From positions 1-21,004 of the IMG/VR virus record IMGVR_UViG_3300031623_000064: DNA of 21,004 bases. One strand, 5' to 3'. A program made the translations under genes and the position numbers. Below the pieces are notes generated by a model. That model did not search any database. It saw only the letters and a program-made list of their open reading frames with translations, and had not been told where the DNA came from. Positions 8,247 through 15,692 of this stretch are shown here, piece after piece. The stretch's first letter is position 1. The number at the start of each line of letters is the position of its first letter. Source of the DNA: a virus.

Positions 8247-8713
8247 TGCCACTAGCTAGTGCAAAAGATGCTGTAGTCGACGCCGTTGGCGCGGTTATAC
8301 AGAAGATGGGTGATGAGGGGTTCGACCCAAAGACAGAATGGGCCAAGGTGGCTGAGGCCTTTTTCTCCCAAGGCCTCAATCCCGTCTGGATAAGCCACGA
8401 TGCTGGCAAAGCCGCTTTTTCCGCAGCGTTTAACCCAACCCTCCCTGCCCCAGGCGCTGCCATGGCGACATTTCCGCTTGCTTGGATTGCCTATGCGGCA
8501 ACAGCGTCGGCAAGCACGGCGCCACTTCCGCCGGGAGTATCCGTGACCCCTCCCATCGGACCTCCCGGGATGCCAGCGGTGACCGGAGCAGATAAGCCGC
8601 CAGACCATACATTGTACGCTACGCAACTATTTACTGAACTGATAAAGTGGGCAGTTACGGGGCTAGTAATAGCACCCGTCCCACCCGGCCCGCCAACAAC
8701 GCCGTGGAGCTAA
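8246..8713 (+). CDS. Small proline/alanine-rich protein of unknown function, 155 aa
   Basis: The ATG overlaps the upstream stop (TGATG at 8244-8248) and has GGGAGGG about nine bases before it, so the start is well supported. The N-terminal 60 residues look helical (AKDAVVDAVGAVIQKMGDEG, then EWAKVAEAFFSQG). Residues about 70-92 are Ala-rich and hydrophobic (FPLAWIAYAATAS). Residues 93-120 are a Pro/Gly loop (PLPPG, TPPIGPPGMP). Near 125-143 there is another apolar helix (YATQLFTELIKWAVTGL), then a Pro-rich end. I do not recognise the family. Its place directly after the spike-like gene suggests a baseplate or tail-associated role, which is inference only. Confidence 0.75.
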   Translation: MPLASAKDAVVDAVGAVIQKMGDEGFDPKTEWAKVAEAFFSQGLNPVWISHDAGKAAFSAAFNPTLPAPGAAMATFPLAWIAYAATASASTAPLPPGVSVTPPIGPPGMPAVTGADKPPDHTLYATQLFTELIKWAVTGLVIAPVPPGPPTTPWS

Positions 8714-8726
8714 CTAGGAGTTACCA

Positions 8727-10724
8727 ATGGAGCTAGTCAGACAAATGCGCGCCCCTGTTTTTGAGAAAACAGCGGCTCGCTTCAACTTGAGCGACAACCC
8801 AAATACATATCCCAGTGAGCTTATTGCTCATCTGTACAAGCAGCACCCTTACCTCGGTAAGTACAAGGTCAACATGACCATCGAGGGAAAGGACGAGAGC
8901 ATGGGGTACATGTATGGTGTTTTCCTTGTCTCGCATGCTGACGAAACTCCGCCAGAGATGGGCACTGCCCGGATGGGCGAGACGGACCGCTCGGCGGATG
9001 AGACGGCGGAAAAGGAGAGCCAGCTCCGTGTTCCCATTATTGTGGAGAACAAGAAGGCTTACTCGTTTGATGTCTTTATCACCGCAGACGGCAAGTTCAT
9101 GCCGCTAAACGAACAGCGCGTAGCTTCGGCCCTGTTTGACCCTAGTCCCTATGCGTTGGCGCCCAAGTCAGAGGCCAGGCCCATCGCTGGCGCGTCCGCC
9201 AACTTTGCCCCAGCCGATCCGAGCAGGGCACACGGCGGCGGAGCCGGCGCGTACTCTGACTTCTCCGGAGAGGTGAAACAGGCGTCTGTTTTGGACAAGG
9301 TCGCAGCCGTGGTCCCGTCGGGTGAGATTGATGCTTTCCTGACGAAGGTTGCTTCTGATCGATCGCTGCTGGACGCGCTCCGACTCAACAGTCATTTCGA
9401 GGATGCCCTCAAAAGACTAGCCATTATCTCCAATGACTCGCTTGCCAAGACGGCCGCTATCGAGGACCCCATCGAGGCTGGCGATCCTGTGGTCATCACC
9501 AAGACTCCCGGCGGTTACTCGGTAAAGACGGCTTCTGCGGATGGGTTTGCCCCAAAAGAGACATCTATCCCCAACGAGGTTGGCGAGCGCCTCCCCTTGG
9601 ATATTCGTCAGGGCATTGTTGACAACGGCGCGGTCCTCCTTGTTAACCAGGACAACGCCACTCTTCTGGGCGTGGAGAAGACTGCCGGATTGGAGGTCAT
9701 CGCCGAGTCAGGCGTTTACTCTGTCATGACCAAGGCGGGAAAGGCCGAGAGAGCAGCCGTGGTATGCGGTATGTCTTCGCTCGATGGCAGAGAGCTTGAT
9801 ATGTGTCTCGTGGTTGGCCCAAGCGGAGCGGCCCTTCAAGAGAAGGTTGCCGGCGTGCGTTGTGGCGACATAAATCTGGATCGTTTAGACGGCGGCCTTC
9901 CCTCTGGAGAAGGTATTTTTGTGTTCAAGACGGCGGGTACCGTTTCTGAGCCACTTGAGATCAAGCACACGATCAACACCCGTGGCGGCACTACCTACAT
10001 CTATGATCACCCACTGTCGGGCCGTGGCGAGATAAAGACCGCCAGCGTTACTCGCCCCGTTATTGTCTCCGATAACCAGTACCTGATTCCCGAGGATAGC
10101 GTTTTTGTGCCGCTTACCTTTGGTAGCGGGTACGCCTCGGACACGATCCAGATCGATAAGATCGCGTCAAGAGCGGACCTCATGATGAGGGTCAGGCTCG
10201 TTGGCGACGGCTCCGAGTTCTCCCTGTATGGTAGGCCCGTTTTTGACAAGACCGCTGGGCTGTCCAAGGCTGACGCGTTACTGGTTCTTGGCGCTCTTGG
10301 CGATACATACCCGGGCGCGATGACAAAGCTCTCCATGGCAGAGGACGGCAAGAGTGTCGAGTTTGTCGCCAGGGCCAAGCTCAACGCCCCACGCCGAATT
10401 ACTCGCGAGGCAGACGAGGTGTCCAACAAGATAGCTCAGGCGATCAGGGCTGATCTAACCAAGGAAGCGGCGGTGCTCACCAACACAGACACCGTGGACT
10501 CTGTGCTGTCGCTTAACTTCATTACGCCAGAAAACATCCAGGGATACGTTGACGCCATTCCAGATATCGAAGCCGCAGGGTCGAGGCTTGCGGAACTCCT
10601 TGTTGGTGTGCGCCTGGGTCTTTCTGATGTTCCTGAAACAGCCGTCTCCTCTGCTCTTCGTGGAATTGAGCGCGCGCTGCAAGGGCTGAAAAAGCTTCAG
10701 ATGCGGGCCGATGTTATTAACTAG
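8727..10724 (+). CDS. 665-aa structural candidate with many repeated K-x-A-[AGS] motifs
   Basis: The start ATG has AGGAG at 8716-8720, six bases upstream. The fold is not recognised. The N-terminal 130 residues include an acidic Met/Glu-rich stretch and strand-like VPIIVENKKAYSFDVFITADG. Residues 145-180 are an Ala/Gly/Pro linker. Residues 290-560 are beta-like with many Gly and Val. The last roughly 60 are helical. The notable feature is a recurring hydrophobic-x-K-[TVIE]-A-[AGS] motif: lysines at 14, 184, 191, 207, 241, 267, 318, 373, 401, 437, 478, 508 and 579, seven of them exactly KTA[AGS]. By hand estimate chance would give one or two. The copies look like linker or processing sites between small domains. 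It lies in the structural operon, so a virion role is likely, but head, tail or internal cannot be decided. Confidence 0.9.
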   Translation: MELVRQMRAPVFEKTAARFNLSDNPNTYPSELIAHLYKQHPYLGKYKVNMTIEGKDESMGYMYGVFLVSHADETPPEMGTARMGETDRSADETAEKESQLRVPIIVENKKAYSFDVFITADGKFMPLNEQRVASALFDPSPYALAPKSEARPIAGASANFAPADPSRAHGGGAGAYSDFSGEVKQASVLDKVAAVVPSGEIDAFLTKVASDRSLLDALRLNSHFEDALKRLAIISNDSLAKTAAIEDPIEAGDPVVITKTPGGYSVKTASADGFAPKETSIPNEVGERLPLDIRQGIVDNGAVLLVNQDNATLLGVEKTAGLEVIAESGVYSVMTKAGKAERAAVVCGMSSLDGRELDMCLVVGPSGAALQEKVAGVRCGDINLDRLDGGLPSGEGIFVFKTAGTVSEPLEIKHTINTRGGTTYIYDHPLSGRGEIKTASVTRPVIVSDNQYLIPEDSVFVPLTFGSGYASDTIQIDKIASRADLMMRVRLVGDGSEFSLYGRPVFDKTAGLSKADALLVLGALGDTYPGAMTKLSMAEDGKSVEFVARAKLNAPRRITREADEVSNKIAQAIRADLTKEAAVLTNTDTVDSVLSLNFITPENIQGYVDAIPDIEAAGSRLAELLVGVRLGLSDVPETAVSSALRGIERALQGLKKLQMRADVIN

Positions 10725-10726
10725 TG

Positions 10727-11521
10727 ATGAAGCAACCCAACGAATACTGGCTGAAGTATATGGTCTTGTTTTCAGAGATGTCTCTGGAACAGATCATAGA
10801 CTCAGCGGGGCTCTACGAGTTCATTGTCCCGACGGAGGGATACCTCTCCCAAATTCGGGATGACCTGGATCGCACGAAGCCAGCCCCATTCAGGCTTGAC
10901 AGGGTCGCCTGTAAAGCATGGGCCAGACGACAGCGGGTTATGTCTCTTGCTACCGAGGCCACGGCTGCGATAAAGGCGCGTGATCTTCTAGGTGATACAA
11001 AATGCCGTCCAATGCTTGAGGCATTTATCATTTCTGACATGCCGATGGACGATGTGGTCAAGTATCTCTTGAAGCTCACGGGCCGAAAGGTCAGCCTCAA
11101 GGCAGTGAAACTGTTCGCGCACTACTTCTGGAATCGAAAGCTGCTGTCCATAGACCAGTGGCATGAGTATCTGGAGGGCCACCCAAGAAAGTGGCTACTG
11201 CGATCGTGTTACCACCGTGGGCCAGACTACGCATTATGGAAGATGGGGTGCCGGGTCGAGTTGCCGCAAGAGGAGATCTTACGAGCGGTGTTCCATGAAT
11301 CAGCCATGCGGTTTTTGGAGACCGGCCAATCCCCGAACACCAGAGATACTGCGATGACTGCCAAGATGTGGGCAGAGAACATCTTCAAGTCGGTGGAGGA
11401 GTTAAACCGAACTGGCGACGCTGTTCGGCAGGTCATAGATGAATTACGTGATTTTGCTATCCGCCTTGGCCGGCGTGATATATCCAGCATCGATGACCTT
11501 GACAAAGAGGCTGACGGATAA
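10727..11521 (+). CDS. Unidentified helical protein, 264 aa
   Basis: The start is ATG 10727, or GTG 10724 which overlaps the previous TAG. No clear Shine-Dalgarno is visible, so translation is probably coupled. The protein is almost wholly helical, rich in Lys, Arg, Leu and Trp. It opens with NEYWLKYMVLFSEMSLEQII. A middle segment, DDVVKYLLKLTGRKVSLKAV followed by KLFAHYFWN, looks like a helix-turn-helix-like unit. Such a unit followed by an aromatic 'YFW' resembles what I recall from small-terminase-type proteins, but this is weak. The end is acidic (SSIDDLDKEADG). The product appears cytosolic with no membrane segment. No function is assigned. Confidence 0.8.
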   Translation: MKQPNEYWLKYMVLFSEMSLEQIIDSAGLYEFIVPTEGYLSQIRDDLDRTKPAPFRLDRVACKAWARRQRVMSLATEATAAIKARDLLGDTKCRPMLEAFIISDMPMDDVVKYLLKLTGRKVSLKAVKLFAHYFWNRKLLSIDQWHEYLEGHPRKWLLRSCYHRGPDYALWKMGCRVELPQEEILRAVFHESAMRFLETGQSPNTRDTAMTAKMWAENIFKSVEELNRTGDAVRQVIDELRDFAIRLGRRDISSIDDLDKEADG

Positions 11522-11878
11522 ATGATTGACTCAGTAAGCAAGCTTTTTGCCGCACCGTTTTCTCTCGAAGAGGTAGTATTCGTGGATGCTAAAACCTCTG
11601 TCAGCGGTCTGCGCATCGAATACCTTATTGGTATCTCGGGAGTAAAATTCCATATTTGGCCAGAGCCCAAATTCCCAGATGCGACTGAACAATGTATTAT
11701 CGAAGCATTCCGGGGTTTTCCCAAAGAAGACACCGTGGTTGAGTACGTACCCGAAGTAACCAGCTGGTATGCTGAGATAAAGAGTGCAAGAGCGCCGTTT
11801 ACGGGGATGCTTGTCGAGCACATCATAAAGAAGATAGCCAGGGCGATGGACAGGCACGATGGCCAAGAAGGCAGATAA
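11522..11878 (+). CDS. Small protein of unknown function, 118 aa
   Basis: The ATG directly follows the upstream TAA (11519-11521). AGAGG at 11506-11510 is rather far (11 bases), so coupling is likely. The last 20 bases overlap the next gene in another frame. The sequence alternates strands and helices (EEVVFVDAKTSVSGLRIEYL, VKFHIWPEPKFPDA, VVEYVPEVTSWYAEIKSA), which suggests a compact alpha/beta fold of a small structural or assembly protein. The C-terminal helix HIIKKIARAMDRHDGQEGR is basic. I recognise no family or catalytic motif. Confidence 0.75.
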   Translation: MIDSVSKLFAAPFSLEEVVFVDAKTSVSGLRIEYLIGISGVKFHIWPEPKFPDATEQCIIEAFRGFPKEDTVVEYVPEVTSWYAEIKSARAPFTGMLVEHIIKKIARAMDRHDGQEGR

Positions 11879-13706
11879 ATCATATCTTAGCGCGCTTGCC
11901 GCGACAGCGCCTGCCTTTACGGCCAAGGCTCTTTTTGGCGACCTGCCAAAAGGCGCACTAGAGTCTGTTGTCCAGGGCAAGCTCAGCAAAAGCCCAAACA
12001 CCGCCCGCCAGCTTCTGTCCCAGGGGCTCCGTGGAAGGGGGTTTGGGAGAGCGCTTGGTGGAGGCGTTGGCGTTTTGTCTGCGCCGATCTTTCTCAAGGG
12101 GCTGTCCCTGGTCGGATCGAAAGATCCATCTGAGCGGAGAAAGGGTCTCGCAATGATCGGCTCTACCAGCGCGGTCTATTCATCGCAGAAGGGCTTCCTT
12201 GAGGGGTTCAGGTCGTCGAAAGCGCTCGGTAAGCCGTCCCCATTAGCTGTTTCTCGTGGACTGACTCTTGGCGCGACTCGGGCTGCCTACAAAACACCAC
12301 AAGCCCTTCTTCTTGGGTTAGGCATAGCCGCCGGCAGGAAGAAGAGCAAAAAATCAAAAGATGAAACAAGCAAGTACCTGTTACCAGCCCTGGCCGGTTC
12401 TGCTCTTGGCGCCGGGAGCCGCGGAATTGAGTCGGCAGTGCAGTCGTCAATCGATCTCCGCGGTACGGGCATGGCCCGAGCAGCCAAGCTCAGAAAGATT
12501 CTACAGCGCGCGTTACCCGCAGCGGGCGGTGGCGCAGCCGGGGGTCTTTTTGGTGGGCTTGTTTTGGCCGGGGTAGTGGAAGGAGCAACACGCGCTATGA
12601 ATAAAAAGGCATCAAACGAAAAGACCGCCGCGCTCCTTGATCCGCTCACCCTCGGCACCGCCGCGACAAAGGGCGTTCTGGATGTCTTAGGCATGCATGC
12701 GTTGACTAAGGGCGGGCTTGGCTACGGAAAGGTCGGCCAATTCTTTGCAAGGACACCGGGCCTAAGAAAGATCCCGCTGATGTACCAGAAGGCCCAGTCT
12801 AGACAACTGGCGATTGGTATCCGTGAAGGCATCGCCGGAAGAGCGACACAGGGGTATCGGTCAACTGCTGCGCTTTCGATTACCTTCCCAGAGCTACAGG
12901 TCCAAAGGCAGCTAGGGCTGAAGCTTGGCAACTATCTCAGAGGACTCCCGCCAGAATGGAGAGAGACCGCTCTGAAAACAGTAGGCGGCGGGATCGCGAA
13001 GCGCCCGCACATGATGACTAGCCGACGCGGTAGCCCAACAGGACTCCATGTATTCCCAGAGGGCATTAAAATGGCTCTTGGGGGCAAGCCACTCTACGAG
13101 GGTACAGGGCCGCTGACAAAAGCGTGGAAGAAGGTCATGCTCGGCGGCCGTGGGGCCGTCGATCAGACCGTTGCCGGGAAAATAAAGAAGCTCCACGGGC
13201 TCCCCATGGCAGGAGCAATGGATAAGCCTGTCCTAAAGGGCGCCGTCGAGGACCTCTCCTCAATGGCCGGATGGGCTGGAGCGGGCTTGGCTACGGGTGG
13301 AATGCCTGGCGCATTTATGCTGGCTCATGGCGGATGGAGTGGCCTGAAGGGCCTGGTCGCTAAGCACCAGGCTGTCGAAGCGGCGGCCAAGGGGATGACA
13401 GCCAAGGGCATACGCAGGGCCCTTTTCCCAAGCGCACGGGTACAGACGGGCGGGAATATGCTTTTGGACTATGCGGTGTCCCCCGCTGCCCGGGACATGT
13501 CCAGAATGTCCGAAGGGCTCGTTGCTGGCATCGGTGGTGAGCTGGCTGCAGGCGCCAAGCGACGCGGAGCCGAGGCGCTTAAGGGTGCAATGCTGCCGAA
13601 ACCGATTGGCCTGAGGGACCTTTCCATGCCCGCTGCTGGGGCTATCGGGCTTGGTTCGCTTGGGGTGTTGCAGGATAAGAGACTCAGACGAATGGGGGGC
13701 GCATAA
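11859..13706 (+). CDS. Large Gly/Ala-rich basic protein with membrane-like segments, 615 aa
   Basis: Begins inside the end of the previous gene (20-base overlap). It is strikingly rich in Gly, Ala, Leu, Lys and Arg. Apolar glycine-zipper-like stretches occur at about 147-160, 218-240 (ALPAAGGGAAGGLFGGLVLA) and 467-492. They are separated by very basic patches such as GRKKSKKSKDE near 160-169. Just after the second apolar stretch lies NKKASNEKTAALL (248-260), with two copies of the K-x-A-[AGS] motif shared with neighbouring proteins. There is no signal peptide and no enzyme motif. This composition is usual for internal virion or ejected proteins that insert into membranes, or for tape-measure-like proteins. 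That role is inferred from composition and neighbours only. Confidence 0.85.
   Translation: MAKKADKSYLSALAATAPAFTAKALFGDLPKGALESVVQGKLSKSPNTARQLLSQGLRGRGFGRALGGGVGVLSAPIFLKGLSLVGSKDPSERRKGLAMIGSTSAVYSSQKGFLEGFRSSKALGKPSPLAVSRGLTLGATRAAYKTPQALLLGLGIAAGRKKSKKSKDETSKYLLPALAGSALGAGSRGIESAVQSSIDLRGTGMARAAKLRKILQRALPAAGGGAAGGLFGGLVLAGVVEGATRAMNKKASNEKTAALLDPLTLGTAATKGVLDVLGMHALTKGGLGYGKVGQFFARTPGLRKIPLMYQKAQSRQLAIGIREGIAGRATQGYRSTAALSITFPELQVQRQLGLKLGNYLRGLPPEWRETALKTVGGGIAKRPHMMTSRRGSPTGLHVFPEGIKMALGGKPLYEGTGPLTKAWKKVMLGGRGAVDQTVAGKIKKLHGLPMAGAMDKPVLKGAVEDLSSMAGWAGAGLATGGMPGAFMLAHGGWSGLKGLVAKHQAVEAAAKGMTAKGIRRALFPSARVQTGGNMLLDYAVSPAARDMSRMSEGLVAGIGGELAAGAKRRGAEALKGAMLPKPIGLRDLSMPAAGAIGLGSLGVLQDKRLRRMGGA
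13694..13699 (+). promoter_or_regulatory. Ribosome-binding site fixing the GTG start of the SNF2 gene
   Basis: GGGGGG lies eight bases before GTG 13708. The frame is open further upstream to a TTG at 13651, but that would put 56 bases inside the preceding gene, with no comparable site. The GTG start is therefore preferred. Confidence 0.65.
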
Positions 13707-13707
13707 C

Positions 13708-15480
13708 GTGAGTTTAGGCGACTTCCTAGTAAAATCTGCTGAAGACGCCGGAATCGACGTTGCGCACGGCACGGGGATCCCTGCGCTCAAGGCCTGGTTC
13801 AAGCCATACGAGCACCAAGAGCGCGCTGTAAAAAAGCTGTTCAACAACAGGGGTAAGATCATCCTCGCCCACGAGATGGGAACCGGAAAGACGGTGACCA
13901 GCATCTACGGGTTTGAGAAGCTGCGTCATCGCGGCAAGGCTACAAAAGCTCTTGTTGTGGTCCCCTCCGGCCTCCGTTCGAACTATGCCGAGGGCGGTGT
14001 GGAGAAGTTCACGGAAAGCTCTTACCAAGTTGTCGGGTCCAGTACAGAGCGTAGCAGCAAAGAGAACTACGTCCGCCCCAACGGGATAGATCCCGAAAAG
14101 ACATACACTATTATCAGTTATGCGATGTTCCGTAGAGACCCGACTGGCTACATGAAGGCCACCGGGGCGGATACTCTGATCTTCGACGAGTTCCACAAGA
14201 CCAGAAACGAGAGTTCCTCGACGTTCAAGGCTGCCGCTCAGGCCCGTCCGTTTGCCAAAAACTTCATCGGCATGACCGGGTCACTCATTAACAACCACCC
14301 CGCTGAAATAGCGACGCTCATGTCACTGTCTGAGATGAACAGAGAGATGACGCCAGCGCAGTTCAAGCGGAAGTTCACACAGACAATTGGTTTCGCCAAA
14401 GGGTTTGGTGGCGGGAAGAAGAAGGTCATTGGTCTCAAGAACGTACCCAAGCTGATCGAAAAGACGAACCCAAGACTGTCGTACGTCTCGTCAGACCAGC
14501 TCAAGGGCCAGACCATGCCCAGAAAGGATACGAAGAACGTCTTCGTCCCCATGTCGAAAGAGCAGTATGAATACTATCAGCTCGCTCTGGACAGGCTTGG
14601 CCCCATCAAAGAGCGCATTGTACGTAGAGATCCGCACGTCTCTGTGAAGGGCGCCGATCAGCTCTTTGCACAACTTTCTAAGGCGCGTCAGATCTCCAAC
14701 GCAGTACACACAGCACGAGACGATATGACGCTAGCGCAGTCGGCAGGCAAGTCGCCCAAGGTCAAAAAAGTCCTCGATGACGCAGAGAAGCATCTCCACG
14801 GCGCGGAAGACGGCAAGGTGGTCATCTACTCAAACCTTATTCGTGGCGGGGTCGATGTCCTCTCAGCCGGGCTCAGAGAGCGCGGGATTCCCCATGCGCT
14901 GTTTATCGGGAAAGGCACGGAGATACACGGCAAGAAGGTAACTTCCCAGACGCGACAACAGGGCGTTAAAGCATTTAAGGGCGGTAAAAAACGGGTCATC
15001 GTCGTCAGCGGAGCCGGGGCAGAAGGGCTCGACCTTAAAAATGCTACCGCTTTCTATGCGCTGGACGGCCACTTCAACCCAGAGCGGATCTTACAGGCGG
15101 AGGGTCGCGCTAGACGGCTTGGAGGACAAAAGCACCGTCCAAAGGAGCAGCGCGTGGTCGATGTAAGACGGTACCAGAGTGTTGTCCCAGAGTCAGCCAG
15201 GCCAGGATTCTTCGGCAAGCTCATTGGCAGGCAAGCGCCACGAACCACCGACGAGTGGATGTACGGGGTTGCCGGCAGTAAGCACAAGGCAACAAAAGAT
15301 TTCTACACGGCCATCAAGCAGGCACCGAAGCACATCTACAAGTACAGAGATGAAAATGGCAAACTACGATACGTTTACCCGAAGAAGCCCAAACAAGGCT
15401 TTTTCTCCAAATTACTCAGCTTCGGGGGCACCCCAAGTCAAGGAGCGCCAACGCCCCCCGGGCCTCCAAGTTTCCCATAG
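13708..15480 (+). CDS. SNF2/superfamily-2 DNA-dependent ATPase (helicase-like), 590 aa
   Basis: A complete two-lobe SF2 motor of the SNF2 type. Motif I is HEMGTGKT at 55-62, preceded by a Q-motif-like YEHQERAV. Motif II is DEFH at 160-163, followed by K-T-R as in SNF2 proteins. Motif III is GMTGSLINN. Lobe two has VVIYSNLIRGGVDVL, motif V SGAGAEGLDLKNAT, and motif VI QAEGRARRLGGQ from 463 with R467 and R470. The start is GTG with a strong ribosome-binding site, two bases after the upstream stop. The N-terminus GDFLVKSAEDAG resembles the F-x-K-T-A-A leaders of neighbouring structural candidates. The C-terminal tail is basic, then Pro/Gly-rich, and ends at a C6 run where a +1 shift would continue into a Cys-rich ORF. 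It probably remodels or translocates on phage DNA. Its location among structural genes is unusual. Confidence 0.95.
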   Translation: MSLGDFLVKSAEDAGIDVAHGTGIPALKAWFKPYEHQERAVKKLFNNRGKIILAHEMGTGKTVTSIYGFEKLRHRGKATKALVVVPSGLRSNYAEGGVEKFTESSYQVVGSSTERSSKENYVRPNGIDPEKTYTIISYAMFRRDPTGYMKATGADTLIFDEFHKTRNESSSTFKAAAQARPFAKNFIGMTGSLINNHPAEIATLMSLSEMNREMTPAQFKRKFTQTIGFAKGFGGGKKKVIGLKNVPKLIEKTNPRLSYVSSDQLKGQTMPRKDTKNVFVPMSKEQYEYYQLALDRLGPIKERIVRRDPHVSVKGADQLFAQLSKARQISNAVHTARDDMTLAQSAGKSPKVKKVLDDAEKHLHGAEDGKVVIYSNLIRGGVDVLSAGLRERGIPHALFIGKGTEIHGKKVTSQTRQQGVKAFKGGKKRVIVVSGAGAEGLDLKNATAFYALDGHFNPERILQAEGRARRLGGQKHRPKEQRVVDVRRYQSVVPESARPGFFGKLIGRQAPRTTDEWMYGVAGSKHKATKDFYTAIKQAPKHIYKYRDENGKLRYVYPKKPKQGFFSKLLSFGGTPSQGAPTPPGPPSFP

Positions 15481-15622
15481 CACGGAGCGTTGTATTAACT
15501 GTGAGCACTTTATTTACGCAGCTGGACGAGGTCATCTCGGAGATGGCTCCTGCACCTATTATGACTCGCCTGTACGAGAAGATTTTAAGTGCGATTCGTT
15601 CTCTTCTGGAGAAGATCGATAA
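15356..15622 (+). CDS. Cys-rich small ORF overlapping the helicase end (+1 frame); independent gene or frameshift extension
   Basis: In the +1 frame relative to the helicase this ORF encodes, from about residue 40, a compact cysteine domain: ERCINCEHFIYAAG, GDGSCTYYD, EDFKCDSF. The spacing C-x2-C ... C ... C resembles small high-potential-iron-sulfur-like or metal-binding modules. That stretch (about 15480-15622) looks like real coding sequence. Possible starts are ATG 15350 or 15356, with only weak AGAG-type sites; the region before about 15440 reads like a shadow of the helicase. The alternative is a +1 frameshift at 15454-15460 (CCC CCC G) near the helicase terminus, giving a helicase of about 637 residues with the Cys domain at its end. 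A sequencing indel in the C6 run would look the same. Confidence 0.55.
   Translation: MANYDTFTRRSPNKAFSPNYSASGAPQVKERQRPPGLQVSHSTERCINCEHFIYAAGRGHLGDGSCTYYDSPVREDFKCDSFSSGEDR
15454..15460 (+). other. Candidate +1 frameshift site (C6 run followed by G) at the end of the helicase gene
   Basis: The helicase frame reads ACG CCC CCC GGG. Slipping +1 on the overlapping proline codons continues as CCG GGC CTC CAA and leads without a stop into the Cys-rich domain ending at 15622. Overlapping proline codons are the slip site in the +1 frameshift described for Listeria phage PSA structural genes. I did not find an obvious stimulatory structure, so this is a candidate only. Confidence 0.3.
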
Positions 15623-15692
15623 CTTGGTGGTGAAGGCCTATATTTCCGCATTTGCCTTCTTGGCGGCGGTCGTTTTATTAGGCCAGTTATAG
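15501..15692 (+). CDS. Small single-span membrane protein candidate, up to 63 aa
   Basis: The frame runs from GTG 15501 to TAG 15690-15692; ATG 15543 and ATG 15561 are alternative starts. The C-terminal 45 residues form an amphipathic helix (RLYEKILSAIRSLLEKIDNL) followed by one apolar span (AYISAFAFLAAVVLLGQL), as in small membrane or holin-like proteins. The part beyond 15622 is not covered by any other forward gene, which favours coding. The first part overlaps the Cys-rich ORF. GGAG at 15484-15487 is 13 bases from the GTG, a poor fit, so the start is uncertain. It lies next to terminase, but no function can be assigned. Confidence 0.45.
   Translation: MSTLFTQLDEVISEMAPAPIMTRLYEKILSAIRSLLEKIDNLVVKAYISAFAFLAAVVLLGQL

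Noticed and set aside
13651-13707. Upstream extension of the SNF2 frame from a TTG start.
   Set aside because: It would lie within the preceding gene, and the added residues look like a shadow. GTG 13708 has a strong ribosome-binding site.
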